A stretch of 64,000 nucleotides of DNA from contig MSJI02000856.1 of the NCBI GenBank assembly GCA_001931905.2, positions 1 through 64,000 on the forward strand, written 5' to 3'. Origin of the DNA: Cladosporium sp. IMV 00045 (Eukaryota > Ascomycota > Dothideomycetes > Cladosporiales > Cladosporiaceae). Position numbers and translations under genes: made by a program. Each line of letters opens with the position of its first letter. Positions within the stretch are counted from its first letter, which is position 1. The notes under the pieces were generated by a model. That model was not told the origin of the DNA and searched no databases. It saw only the letters and a list, made by a program, of their open reading frames with translations. Positions 1 through 10,842 of the stretch are shown in pieces.

Positions 1-707
1 AAAAAAAACCAAAAAAAAAAAAAAAAAATACCAGCCCTCGAGCAGCCCTAGTGCATAGCAAACAATAGTAATAATGCTCGTAAAGAAAATAAAAAACACC
101 GCGACTTAGCTTCTACGCCCTGTGGCCAGCGTCAATGATGATAATGTAAGCCATGATGCTGATGATTCGTACTAGAGACCATCATCCGCAAATCTCTAGT
201 GGCGATCTCGGTGGCCGCGGGTTGCGAATGAGAATGCGGTGGAGGGTGGGCCGTCTGACTACATGTACTTGACTGCGGGGGACGTTGATGTCGGGGTCAT
301 GATGGACGGGTGAGTGATCTTTTCGGTAGGAGGGGGGTGTTTTGGTTGCGATGGACGGTTGTTGAATGGAGTGTATGTGATGGAAAGAGGAGAAGTTGAT
401 GTGATCAGGCGAGAAAGGCAGGGGACATGGATGTCGTCTGCTTGTGCTGCGTTACCGACGTGCTGGGATTCGGTACGCCTGAACCAATCTTAACCTTGCA
501 GATTCTTTTGCGATGCCAATATTTATTTGACCATGCGCAGAGTCGGATGCAGAAAAACAAATCTCAAATAGGTGTTCGATGGGAGAACCGGAGACTCTGT
601 CAAGCATCATAGCATGAGAACAAAAAACCTTCCAACAATCATCCGCGCAATCATTCAATCGTCCAGATGTCGTAGCTATTTCCTCGCATAGGTAGTTTAC
701 TGTAAGT
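1..707. other. Non-coding flank, A-rich at window edge
   Basis: This stretch begins with an almost pure A tract (about 1-29) and lies downstream of the minus-strand PPP4R2 gene. Only short open frames without recognisable content are present. It probably includes the 3' untranslated region of PPP4R2 next to the stop codon at 708. I see nothing else in it. Confidence 0.5.
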
Positions 708-2417
708 CTATTGCGCCGTGGTATCGACAGCATCGGGGCCTCCCTGCTCGCCAGAATCCTCAGCCTTCTCAATATCCCCACCTTCATTCCCATCCGCGTC
801 GGCAACGACAATATCCCCCTCCGCATCCTTGGCCGCTGCCTCCTCCTTGACCTCATTCGTAGTCTCCTCCAACTGCTTCACCTCCTTCTCCAAGTCCTGT
901 GAGTCCTTTCCCGGCTCGCCTGCGTCGTTTTGCTCGGCGTCTTCCTGCATTGCGTCCGCTTTGGGCGCAGCGTCTGATTCTGCTTCCGCAGAGGGCTGTG
1001 GGGAGTGTGTTCTTCCCACCGCGGCTTCCATGTCGATCTTCTGCTTATCCAGCGGCTGCTGCTGCGGGCCCATGTCTTCCATGCCGATGACGTCTGGGCC
1101 GCGCGCGTGAGGGTGCTCTTCGGCTCGTTCGTCCATTGCTTCGGGACTGCCTTCAAGCCCTGCCTCTGAACCGGCTCCTTCACGCCCAACTGCCACTGCG
1201 CCAGAGGACAGCAATGTGCGTCTCGGAGCGGTTTGCGCCACGGGTACGACGCCTGCTTCTTGCTCCTGTCTCAGCAACTCTCCCTGTGTCACCGCGCCCT
1301 GATCACGTAGATGTTGGTCCGTAGATCCAGTCGAAGAGCCCGTGCTGGCGTCCGACTGCTCACTAAGAGTCGGCGAAGCGGGCGTGCTCGTGTTCGGAGA
1401 TGTGTGCGAGGCGCTGCTGGCGGACGGGACGCCATTGACGGTGACACTAACAGTCTCAATGCTCCCCGCGCCGTTTGGTCCGAGAATTGTCTCTGTACCC
1501 TCGGAGTGCAGTTCGCCCTCACTTTGACTCCCCCCGTTACCGAGCCCATTGCTGTTCCTCAACCATGGGATGGGCGTGAGGAGAGCGCCGCCCAAGCTCT
1601 CATCGCTCCCAAGCCCTTCCCGCTCTTGGTTCCCGTTTGCTGCGTTCGCATCGCCGTTGGTCAGGAATCCGCCATTCGCACTGACAGATCCAGTGGGGAG
1701 CGGGAAGTCGGATACTGGTGAGCTCACCGAGATAATCCGATCGAGAGCTCGGAGGTATGCAGGTAAGAAGCGGTAGTGCTTGCGCGGGTGGAGCACGAGT
1801 TCCGCCAAACGCTGTACGGTATACGGAGGGCTTTGCGCGAAGCAATTTTGTAGGAGGTTTGCGGAGAATTGATACGAAGCCAGCAGATCAGGCGGCAACG
1901 TGCCAGCGGGCGGCTCTATGCTATCGGGTTGTTGCTGCGTGGTCTGAGGCGAGGGCTCTTCGTCGAACTTCGGCACTGGAGGTTTCGCGGCGGTGATGTC
2001 GGTCGGCGCATCGTTTTCCTTGGAACTGCTTTGGCTGCTGAGACGGACGCTCTCGTCTTCGGCGTCGGGTAGGGTGATGTCTGGATCGCGGTTGTCGGCT
2101 TCGCTCGTGGCCTGAGGTGGTGTGGATGCTACCACTTCCGGGTCGATTGTGGGCGGTAAAGGAGCTGGGAGGGGAAGACTTGGGAGAGGGAACTCGTTGT
2201 GGACGATCTAGGCGCGACATCAGCGATGGTATAGGCGTGTAGGGGAAGCAAGGAGTCGCACATCGTGCAGCCTCTGGAGCACGTTTTCGAGCACACGAGG
2301 CCACTCGGCGCTTGTCGCATGTTAGCTGATGGCCGTGATTGAGGGATTTGGCGGTACCAACATGTCTATTGAGCCATCGCGGGCGGCATGCTCCAAGATC
2401 TGGTCGGTGGATAGCAT
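708..2417 (-). CDS. PP4 core regulatory subunit R2 (PPP4R2) homologue
   Basis: Regulatory subunit of protein phosphatase 4, a nuclear Ser/Thr phosphatase acting in DNA-damage and checkpoint signalling (family knowledge). Three exons on the minus strand: 2417-2362, 2310-2262 and 2207-708, giving 534 aa. The long open frame starts at a GTG at 2135, which is not the true start. Joining back through a TAG acceptor at 2208 and a CTAAC-containing intron gives an N-terminus MLSTDQILEHAARDGSID, then AEWPRVLENVLQRLHD, then IVHNEFPLP, as expected for this family. Residues about 145-195 hold the core with VQRLAELVLHPRKHYRFL. The rest is a disordered acidic, Ser/Thr- and Glu-rich tail, common in fungal members. 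The first intron has a weak donor (GTTGGT), so the exon 1 boundary is the least certain part. Confidence 0.85.
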
Positions 2418-2898
2418 GGTGGTATTGGGGGAAGTCCAGGCGCAACGAAGAGTCAATGTCAGGGAATAAGCTCTGGGAATGCAAGAGCGCAAATGACGCT
2501 GCGCTGCCCAACCCGACCGACGATGGATGGATCGCGCGTTTCGGCTTTCGGATGCTCAGCCGTCAGCCCTCACACAGTTGGCAACGGTCGAAGGCCCAAG
2601 CGCGTTTGCTTCAAGGGATCACGACTACACATGATCGAAGTGGAAAACTAGCAGGGTGACAATCACCTTCAAGACGCGCAATACAATGCACCGACAACGC
2701 CTCTATCCAACAATTGGAGACCGACAATCATTTCCGTCGTCTGTCAAACTTTTCGCCCATATCAAACATTCGTATTCCGCCCACTCGGTCCTGCGTCGGC
2801 CTAGCATTCCCGCTCAGCATATCCCCTGGCACCGTCTTAGTAAATAAATCCTCATCTCGTTTCGAAATGAAGGAGCAGAAGCGACCTCTCCGCGCGGC
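2418..2898. other. Intergenic, 5' side of PPP4R2
   Basis: The region upstream of the PPP4R2 start and downstream of the next minus-strand gene. Short open frames here have no recognisable features. It should contain the PPP4R2 promoter; I see no clear motif. Confidence 0.4.
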
Positions 2899-3687
2899 TC
2901 ATGCACTTCTTTCATTTCGCCAAGGTCGCTGTGTTTCGTGCTCGTGCGAACCGGCAACGAACATTTCCTCCACGATCAAAGGCCGCAACACGTCGTGCAG
3001 AATGCGGCGATCGAGTCTAGGGCGCTGCGCTTGTGTCGCCTCTGAATGCCGGGTCAACATTGGCGAAGTCGCAGTGAAAGCTTCCGACCTTCTCATCGAG
3101 TCTTCAACATCTTCGATAGCGGCGCGGGTGACCTCGTCATCCTCTCCAACGAAGGATCCATCGTGCTCGGCATTCAACACCCACCTTCCGTCCGTATCTG
3201 ACCACAGACAAGTCACTCTTATGGCAGTGCCTCGATGCCGGACGAGGAAGGTGAAATGCCGGATGCGAGCCAAGTAGCCGTTGGGTATGTTGACGTTGGC
3301 GCTGAAGTTGATGTACGCATGGTTCTCCGGACTCTGGCGTATGCTGATGACGAACTCATTTCTCCAATAAGCTTGGCTGGCCGTTGCGAAAAGGGCCCTG
3401 CTCTCCTTGCGGATTCTCCGGCACGAGCGCAGGATTGCGGCAGATGGTGCTGTTGGTGTGACACGACCGAGATTGGACGGCGTGAATTCCTGCGCCGCTC
3501 CTGTTGCGCCGGCGCCGCTTGTTGAGAAGGCCGCGGCCGCGTTGTTCATGTGGACGGGTCCGTCCCGAGTCGCAAATGCTCGCTCGTAGATTTCGTTACG
3601 CAACTCGCTCGGGAGTCGAAACAGTGGGCTTTGCTGTTGTTGATGCATAGGGGATCTTGATGGGGTCTCTTGGGAGGTCATGGTCAT
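2899..3687 (-). CDS. F-box-like protein with LPSELRNEIYE motif
   Basis: A 262-aa protein if started at the ATG at 3687; an in-frame ATG at 3855 would add 56 residues. I prefer 3687 because the extension is basic and UTR-like, and the neighbouring paralogue starts close to its own motif. Near the N-terminus is SPLFRLPSELRNEIYE, the F-box-like or 2EXR-like opening shared by a very large family of Pezizomycotina proteins. A Cys-Arg-Arg-Ile-Arg segment (LRSCRRIRKESRALF) follows, as is usual for the family. The remainder is predicted alpha/beta without catalytic motifs. Members are often poorly characterised; a role as substrate adaptor is possible but not shown. The next gene on the same strand is a distant paralogue. 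Confidence 0.7.
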   Translation of the reverse strand: MTMTSQETPSRSPMHQQQQSPLFRLPSELRNEIYERAFATRDGPVHMNNAAAAFSTSGAGATGAAQEFTPSNLGRVTPTAPSAAILRSCRRIRKESRALFATASQAYWRNEFVISIRQSPENHAYINFSANVNIPNGYLARIRHFTFLVRHRGTAIRVTCLWSDTDGRWVLNAEHDGSFVGEDDEVTRAAIEDVEDSMRRSEAFTATSPMLTRHSEATQAQRPRLDRRILHDVLRPLIVEEMFVAGSHEHETQRPWRNERSA

Positions 3688-3855
3688 GTCTGGAAGACAA
3701 GGATGCTCACTTTGTTTCGCACCCGGTTTGATCCTATGCATTCTGCATGAACACCTACGTTGGGCTGTGAGTGGCTTCGCTTCCACGCTCTCGGTGCTGG
3801 GCAGCTTCCTTCTCTGGGTGATGGAAGGGATCTCGCCGTGGACCTTTCGCGGCAT

Positions 3856-4463
3856 GGTAGAACCTTTACCCTTGACGGTCTTCGCAGTTTGAGAAGTGAT
3901 TTTGACTGGATGATCAAGGTTGGTTTCGTCTATGTGAGCTGTCTCAACAAGTATATGTCATGTGGAACACCCGCGAGAGTTGGCGCGCCCGGCAGCATCG
4001 TGTACCCGAACGGCAACAGAGAAACTGCTGCAGCAAACAGGAGACTGTCAGGAATTAATGATCTCTTCAAAAAGGCTCTGTCTGTCGCGTCAGTAAGCCT
4101 TTTAGCATCTCTTCGACATTCCACTGTTACTAGATCCGAGAATGTCTGCATTACCAGGCGCCTGGCACCCGGGGATGACAGGTCAGCGTGGATCAGGCAC
4201 GTAAGTCTGAAATCTTTCCATTATGACCCAACTTGCATGTGTGCGAATGCAAGTGCATCTAGGGCTCTCGTCTCGGCACATTATATCTCATGCATTATAG
4301 TATAAATGAAGTTACTGAGAAAGAATTGTGGATCTAGCAATATACTAACAGACGCCATACACACTTCGAGTTCCCAACAAACCAGGGCAAAAAGAAAGAA
4401 GAAAAATAAAAAGAAGAGAGAAAAGGAAAAAACAAGAAAAGGATCAGACCTATACAACAACCG
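3856..4463. other. Intergenic with purine-rich tract
   Basis: Lies between two minus-strand F-box-like genes. From about 4382 to 4446 the plus strand is nearly all A and G, so transcripts of the minus strand would carry a pyrimidine tract just past the stop codon at 4464. A 181-codon open frame crosses 3760-4305 on the plus strand but has no recognisable features. Confidence 0.4.
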
Positions 4464-5102
4464 TCAACCCGTCTCATTTCGCCGACCATAAAAACTCCTC
4501 GTAAAAATATTAACCAAAATCGCCAACCCATCATACGTAAACGCCCTCCTCCACCTGCCCGCGTCGAAAATCTTATCCCAAACCATGAAATCGTAAATCG
4601 TCAACCCCTCGAGCTGACTGACGATATTTGTCGCCGGATCCGCCATGTGCGCTATCAGAGGAGCGGTGCCGCGCTCCACGCCGTCCAGCACGATCGTTGG
4701 CGGCAGAGTCACCCGAGCCTCCCACGTTCCGTAGCGGCCGACGCTGATGTGCACCGTCGCGGGCGTGATGAAGAGGTGGTCGAAGTCGAGGCGGAAGATG
4801 CGGATGTGGCGCGCGGCGGCGAGGCGGCCGGCGGTGTTCTCCTGGGGGTCGCGTTGCATGGCGGCCGTGTTGATGGCGAAGGTGCGCTCGTGGTAATAGG
4901 TCTTGCAAGCGGCTTCGTACATGGAGTGGAAGTCTTGGTGCGCTTTGCGGCAGGTCAGGCTGAGGTTTGGGCTGGGTGGTTGGCTGGTTTCGAGAGAGAT
5001 GCTGCCGTCTGGGTTGGTTTCGGTGGTGAGGACGAGGGCGTGGATGGGGTTGCGGAGTTCCGCTGGGAGGGAGAAGAAGGGGCTTTGGAGTTGGTGGTCC
5101 AT
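4464..5102 (-). CDS. F-box-like protein, paralogue of upstream gene
   Basis: Single-exon 212-aa protein starting with ATG at 5102. It opens with QSPFFSLPAELRNPIHALVL, matching the LPxELRNxIY opening of the neighbour at 2899-3687, followed by a similar Cys-Arg-Lys segment (LTCRKAHQDFHSMYE). Overall similarity between the two is weak outside these blocks, so they are old paralogues or two members of a large family that happen to be adjacent. No catalytic residues are seen. On the coding strand the first half is C-rich and the second half G-rich. Function unknown; an adaptor role is only an inference from the F-box-like motif. Confidence 0.7.
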   Translation of the reverse strand: MDHQLQSPFFSLPAELRNPIHALVLTTETNPDGSISLETSQPPSPNLSLTCRKAHQDFHSMYEAACKTYYHERTFAINTAAMQRDPQENTAGRLAAARHIRIFRLDFDHLFITPATVHISVGRYGTWEARVTLPPTIVLDGVERGTAPLIAHMADPATNIVSQLEGLTIYDFMVWDKIFDAGRWRRAFTYDGLAILVNIFTRSFYGRRNETG

Positions 5103-5412
5103 TATTGTCTTTGATTGGGTGTAGAAGAACTGGAATGTATTGCGCTATGCGACTGTTAGTTGCCTTCTGGCTGACTTGGATGGTGTCGGTTAACTTACAT
5201 GTGCTGATATGATGGTTTGAGCGTTAAGGGTAAAGATCGTTTTTGCGCGCGTGTCATGTAATTGTTAATATATAGTATTCACAAGTGCAAAAGAAGAAAG
5301 AGAGAAGAATCAAATGCGATTTAACGGCGTCGAATGTGCAGGTTCGTCTGTTGAGGTTGAAGGAAAGCCAAAAGCTAGAGATATTGCTTATTTCGCGCTA
5401 CAATTCGTCGAA
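5103..5412. other. Short intergenic spacer
   Basis: AT-richer spacer upstream of the F-box-like gene and downstream of the next minus-strand gene. It should contain the former's promoter. I see no distinct feature. Confidence 0.4.
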
Positions 5413-6252
5413 TCAATCAACCCTTCTCACGCCAACCACGCGATGCAGTCGCTCCTCGATGCTGACCACAGAATCATCAAGTCTAGCCAACGCACCGGAG
5501 AGATCGTTCATCATCAACGCAATCCCTCCAACCTGTCGGGCAGTCCTTCTCGTCTGCATTCGCGAAAGGTCGCCAAAAAGTCGCTGAGCTTTGCTCTTGC
5601 GAGTCAACCAACGCAATCTGCCCATGAGCGAAAGATCGCAGTATCTGACGCGCTGCGGCCAGAATTTCTCATCGTCGCCGTCTTCGTTGGTGCTGCGTGC
5701 TCTCTTCTCGTATGAAGGGTTCCGGTAAGCCCCGTGCGTATAGTAAGGGCTTGACGAGTCTCCCCGTCCTCGCGACCGGCGGTTTGCAGCTTGATGAATT
5801 CCTTGCTCTCCTGGTTCGAGGAACGGTCTTTCGAGGTCTTCAAATTGTTTTATCATTCTCCTCACTGCATCTGACATGGTCTTGATTGTCGCTGCATCAA
5901 GAGCCTCGTCAAGGTACTCTTCGACATCTCTGCTGTGGCGAAGATGGGCTGACTTCTGTCTCTTTTTGGAGTTCTTTTTCAAGAACCTCAGGCTTGTCCG
6001 TTCCTCCAGGAGCTCTTGCCGTAGAGATGTCAAGTATGCGTGAATCTCGTGTGGCGCTTCGGTCAATGTTGAAAGATTTCCCCACAAGACCTTGATGAAG
6101 GTGCCGAGCGTGAAAGCAAAGCTGACGATGCCGATGATACCTATACACACATGTTAAAGGGTCATAAGGAGTGATAATGAAGTTGGCCGCTACATACCAC
6201 TGATAAGAAAGAACGGCGAGGTAGGTGTCGGACTTGACACTACTAATCCCAT
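5413..6252 (-). CDS. Fungal membrane-anchored coiled-coil protein, unknown function
   Basis: Two exons (6252-6198 and 6140-5413) separated by a 57-nt intron with GTATGT donor and TATAG acceptor; 260 aa. The spliced N-terminus (MGLVVSSPTPTSPFFLISG then IIGIVSFAFTLGTFIKVLW) places a hydrophobic segment at about residues 14-38, followed by a helical Glu/Arg-rich stretch. This resembles the N-terminal segment shared by many hypothetical Dothideomycete and Eurotiomycete proteins and by the fungal N-terminal domain ahead of some STAND proteins. No NTPase or enzyme motif follows. The unspliced frame starts at an ATG inside the intron and lacks the first part of the hydrophobic segment, which supports the spliced model. 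Function unknown. Confidence 0.65.
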
Positions 6253-7106
6253 TGGATCCTATCGCTCGATGGCACTCCACAAGACGTTTTTGGGAGTGAT
6301 GATATTGCCAGAGATTTAATGCCTTGACGGTATTGCGATCAAACACATCCCTCTTTGTTTACTCGAATGGGCCGACTGTCGTCAACAAGTCTCTCTGCGG
6401 CTACGCTTGAGTAGCTGCCGACGCTTTCCGGCATCCGGGTCTTCTGGATGTATGTCAACGATCATCGATTATCTAGGGAAGGAGATGAGCTTGAGGGTCA
6501 CAAAAACACTCTGGAATATGGCAGAGCTTGTTTCGAAGCTCTCCGCGATTCAGCGTTATCATCATGCCAATGAAGCAAATGTTTGAAGCGATGCACTGCA
6601 GAAATCACTTTCGAGACTGCGACATACTTGAGATTCAGATTGAAGGGCTAAACGCTTCCCCGACGAGCCGTCTGAAAGTTTAAGCGCCTAGAATGACGAA
6701 AGACTTGACTCCTGAGGATCTCCTAGTACTCTGCTAGGCAAATGATGCAGTCTTCCACTCCCACTAATCTTGATCTACGAACCACCAGAATCGTCCCAAA
6801 TTGCCTTAGATTCAACGAAAGATTTGCACTTCCAACAATTTACATCACTGAGCGTGCGGGGAGAACTAGGCAACACGTTTCACCGCAGCAGAGCTGTCTT
6901 GTTTAGGACACCGTCAATAGGCAACAGGCAACATTATTGAACATAAATGTAGTCTACAGTGATAAGCATCATATCATCCTACTTCTCATCTTTCACACAA
7001 ATAAAACATCATCCTCTCACATCATCTCAGCTCGAAGACTTGCTGTCGTATTGACCCTTCGTACTTGCCACTTCCTCCCTGCGTCTTTGCCTTCGTACAG
7101 AACAAA
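6253..7106. other. Divergent intergenic region
   Basis: Lies between a minus-strand and a plus-strand gene that point away from each other, so both promoters should be here. No gene, repeat or RNA structure is recognisable. The last 100 bases before the ATG at 7107 are C/T-rich, as is common in fungal leaders. Confidence 0.4.
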
Positions 7107-9815
7107 ATGGCGTTCGCCCGCAGACAAGGTGGAGCAGATGAGATCTGCGGCCTATACTACAGTACTTCGACATCACGATGGCAAACGCAGCGCCATTATC
7201 TCCCACAAGTCAAAGTGGCGTCGCACACTACTATTAATGCCATCTGCTACATTACGGCCTTGCATCAAACTTTCTGCAATTCCAGTGAAGATACGATCTC
7301 ACAAGCCCGCTACACCTTTCCACTCTACGATGGCGTCGCTGTCAGCGGATATACCATCAACTTCGGTGACACCAAGTTGAAAGGCGTCGTCAAACAGAAC
7401 GAAGCTGCCAAGAAAACATACCAAAACGCAGTCGACAAAGGGGAGACGGCCGGCCTACTAGAAGCTCTCCCTGCTGGTGTGTTTGGCGTCACACTTGGCA
7501 ACATACCACCTCGGACGGATGTGCATGTTCATATCACATACTGTGGCGAGCTGAAGCATGATGCCAGCGTGGACGGACTCCGCTACACACTCCCTACCAG
7601 CATCGCGCCTCGATATGGCGACTATCCTGGAGAACTGCTCCCTTCCACGGCGACGAACGAGGGCGGGATCAGCATCACAGTCGATGTTGATATGGGCAAG
7701 AGCGTGATTCGGAAGATCCAATCACCGTCACATCTTGTGGCTGTTTCGATGGGAGCGTTCGCTGCTCATGAAGGTGCCCCTTTTGAACCATCTGAAGCTT
7801 CCGCCAGCCTGGCCTTGGGATCTGCTGAGCTGGCTGGCGATTTCATCCTTCAACTGGCCATTGACAACCTATCTGCTCCCCAGGCTGTCATTGAGCAACA
7901 TCCCATCCTCTCAAGCCGCGCCGTCATGGCCACACTTGTGCCCAGATTCGAGTTGGACACGAGCCACCCAGAAATCGTCTTCATCGCTGACCAATCCGGA
8001 TCCATGCAAGGCTCGAAAAACACGTCTCTGGTGTCCGCATTGAACATCTTCATCAAGTCCTTGCCTGTCGGTGTTCGCTTCAACATGTGCGCGTTCGGCA
8101 GCGATTACAAATTCCTTTGGCCAAAGTCGAAGGCTTACAATCAAGCCAATATGGAAGAGGCGATCAGATTCGTCAACACCTTCAACGCTGACTATGGTGG
8201 CACTGAGCTGCTGAAACCGGTCAAAGCGGCATTCGAACAAGCTTTGGGTGACCTCCCATTGGAAATGATGTTGCTCACTGATGGCGAGATCTGGGGCGAA
8301 GACCAGCTCTTCGAGAACATCAACAAGCAACTGCAAGGTAGTAAGTCAGGCGCGCGAGTATTTGCTCTCGGTATTGGCGACGATGTCTCCCATACCCTTG
8401 TTGAAGGGGTTGCGAGGGCTGGCAATGGCTTTGCTCGGTTCGTTAGGCATGACGAGGACATTGACAGGAAGGTCATCCGCATGCTCAAGGGTGCATTGTA
8501 TCCTCATACTACGGACTATCAGGTTGAAGTAGCATACACCGACGATCTTGGAAATGTCGACAATGTCGACAAAGATGACGATTTCGAGATTGTTGAGAGG
8601 GTCAATTACTGCTTGAACATTGATGGAGACCTTGAAGATGCCGCAAAACCTCTATCGAGCAAAAACGAAGCCACTGAGGAACGGTCCTACATTGGCGACA
8701 CCTTGTGCAAGACCATCTCATTCTTCAACGCCAAAGCCGACCTTGACAAGCCTATCAAGACCGAGACCGAACAACCGTACACCCATCTCCCTGCCATCGA
8801 TCCTCCAGGAACACTCCAGGCACCGAGCAATCTGCCATCCTTCTTCCCCTTCAACCGTACCACCTTCTACCTCCTGCTCGGACCAGAATCTCCAAGCAAG
8901 CACGCAAAGTCGATCACCATCAAAGCCAAATCACCCCAAGGTCCACTGGAGCTCACAATCGACATTACCCCAAAAGACACTACCGGCACAACCATCCATC
9001 AGCTCGCCGCAAAGAAAGCGATACAAGACTTGGAAGAAGGGCGCGGCTGGCTCCACTCCGCGAAGACCACTCAAGGCGCTCCGGTCAAGGATGTCTACAA
9101 GAGTCGTTTCGACGAGCTCGTCGAGCGCGAAGCTGTCCGCCTCGGTGAGCGCTTCCAGGTCGCTGGGAAATGGACTTCTTTTGTCGCTGTTCAGGACAGC
9201 CTCGAGGAAAGCCCGTATGATGCTGGAGAGGACTCAACGGGACCTCCACCTGTCAGACCTGTTGCCGAGACGGCAATGGCGATGGCAATGCCAACCGGGT
9301 CTGTGAGATATCTCATGGGGAGGGCTCCTGTGAACAGATGTGTGATGTCTTCCTCTGTGGATGCGTCTCAGGAGATCAACGACCGCATGGAAGAGGCCGA
9401 GGACGATAATGAAATGGGGTTCGCTTTGTTCGATGATGGCGACGCGCCAGCTCCCTTGAACCAGTATGACAAAAAGACAAGCACAGCAAAAGAACGAGGA
9501 CTGCACTCGTTGATTGCGTTGCAAAGCTTCTCCGGCGCATGGCATTGGAGTCAGGACCTGTTCTTCCAAACAGGCATGGACGGGCCCGAACGGAAACCTG
9601 ATTTTGATCCTGCATTTGGCACTGAGGATGTCATGGCTACTGCTCTTGCAGTCGCGTACATGGAGACGAAGTTGGCGGCGGAAAGCGAGGTCTGGGAGAT
9701 GGTTGTCGCCAAGGCGAAGCAGTGGATGGGCACGCAGGTTGATCCAAGCATTGTGGATGGTTTGATTGAGGAAGCGACTGTTTTGGTTTCTGAGGGCGCT
9801 TGTGCAAGCAGTTGA
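7107..9815 (+). CDS. VIT and von Willebrand factor A domain protein
   Basis: A 902-aa intronless protein. The open frame begins at a TTG at 7065, but the first ATG in frame is at 7107, preceded by ACAAA. Residues about 25-150 form a VIT domain (YTFPLYDGVAVSGYTINFGD and the following NEAAKKTYQNAVDKGETAGL). A VWA domain follows at about 285-460 with a complete metal-ion site: DQSGS near residue 295, a Thr in GGTELL and an Asp in LLTDGEIWG. The C-terminal third resembles the region found in fungal and animal VIT/VWA proteins of the VWA5A type. These are cytoplasmic or nuclear proteins thought to act in protein interactions. No signal peptide is seen. The 3' part of the coding strand (from about 9200) is G-rich. 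Confidence 0.85.
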   Translation: MAFARRQGGADEICGLYYSTSTSRWQTQRHYLPQVKVASHTTINAICYITALHQTFCNSSEDTISQARYTFPLYDGVAVSGYTINFGDTKLKGVVKQNEAAKKTYQNAVDKGETAGLLEALPAGVFGVTLGNIPPRTDVHVHITYCGELKHDASVDGLRYTLPTSIAPRYGDYPGELLPSTATNEGGISITVDVDMGKSVIRKIQSPSHLVAVSMGAFAAHEGAPFEPSEASASLALGSAELAGDFILQLAIDNLSAPQAVIEQHPILSSRAVMATLVPRFELDTSHPEIVFIADQSGSMQGSKNTSLVSALNIFIKSLPVGVRFNMCAFGSDYKFLWPKSKAYNQANMEEAIRFVNTFNADYGGTELLKPVKAAFEQALGDLPLEMMLLTDGEIWGEDQLFENINKQLQGSKSGARVFALGIGDDVSHTLVEGVARAGNGFARFVRHDEDIDRKVIRMLKGALYPHTTDYQVEVAYTDDLGNVDNVDKDDDFEIVERVNYCLNIDGDLEDAAKPLSSKNEATEERSYIGDTLCKTISFFNAKADLDKPIKTETEQPYTHLPAIDPPGTLQAPSNLPSFFPFNRTTFYLLLGPESPSKHAKSITIKAKSPQGPLELTIDITPKDTTGTTIHQLAAKKAIQDLEEGRGWLHSAKTTQGAPVKDVYKSRFDELVEREAVRLGERFQVAGKWTSFVAVQDSLEESPYDAGEDSTGPPPVRPVAETAMAMAMPTGSVRYLMGRAPVNRCVMSSSVDASQEINDRMEEAEDDNEMGFALFDDGDAPAPLNQYDKKTSTAKERGLHSLIALQSFSGAWHWSQDLFFQTGMDGPERKPDFDPAFGTEDVMATALAVAYMETKLAAESEVWEMVVAKAKQWMGTQVDPSIVDGLIEEATVLVSEGACASS

Positions 9816-10842
9816 GAGCATGAAGCCTAACAATTAACGATTAATGACCGTAAGGCGGATGGAGATATGACACTGGCCTAATGGAAAATAGCTAGGACAT
9901 AACGAACAGCATCCATCAAGAGTCAACTGCACCCAAGCATACAAATTGCGAAGATGCAACCTCCTCGCATAGTTGTAAGTCGATCGCAATCGCAACGGAG
10001 ATGTCAAATCTTCACTCAAGGCACTGCCACTTCACCTAGATAATAACAATCCTTCGTCTCTGTATCGTGCAAGGCTCAGCACGCTCAATGGTCCACGTGC
10101 ACGTCTTGAAGAAAGCGAAGGAACATCATCCCTGCATGGCAATCATTCAAATACGGGGGCGAAGCACTGGCGTCGACTAGATATTTGCCATAAGTATGTC
10201 GCCAAAGCCAAGCCCTAATGTCACAGCATCCGCCCTGCAGATGAGATATACTTTTTTATCTCAGATCGGAACATGACTAGAAGGCCAAAAAGTCTGCAAG
10301 CCAAGCCAGAAGCAAATGCAGGGAAGTGTCTCACAGTTCCCACCTGCGATCTTCTGCCGTGAGGCCGTGACATCAGAGACATCAACCAAGATCGCCTCAG
10401 CCGTGTCGAGTGTCGCCCGTCTGCAGGGCTAAACCGCCTACCAGAATCCTTCAACAGGCAATTGACCTATAGCATTTGTTTGGCTTTTCTTCGCCGCGAG
10501 ATCGTGATGTAATTCAGGGCTAGTCGGCCGCCCTGCGCCTAGGCTGATTTCAGCGTGTTTGGTTGGTTTAGGTAACTTAAGGTATGAACAAGGCGCAGCC
10601 AGCGCAGTCGCCGCCCCTCGCTTCTTTGTTGCATCCTACCTACTAATCGCGCCACTTCAGGCCTTCCTACTTAACACCTGCAAACCCTCCCCAAGGCATC
10701 ATTGCATTGTCGCACCTACCTGTTTTGACAAACAGCCCAAATACCAAATATATCATTGCTTATTACACGACCGCATACCGCATCGGCGACAACGCGCATT
10801 TATTCGTAAAACCGCCTGTCGCGACAGGCCAACGACTTCACC
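9816..10842. other. Intergenic region
   Basis: About 1 kb between two plus-strand genes. No gene, RNA or repeat recognised; only short open frames. The 200 bases before 10843 are C-rich and probably hold the promoter and leader of the next gene. Confidence 0.4.

Noticed and set aside
718..1110. Plus-strand open frames opposite PPP4R2
   Set aside because: Ser/Ala/Cys-rich shadows of the low-complexity acidic tail on the other strand.
3760..4305. 181-codon plus-strand open frame
   Set aside because: No domain or composition typical of a protein, partly antisense to the F-box-like gene and its leader.
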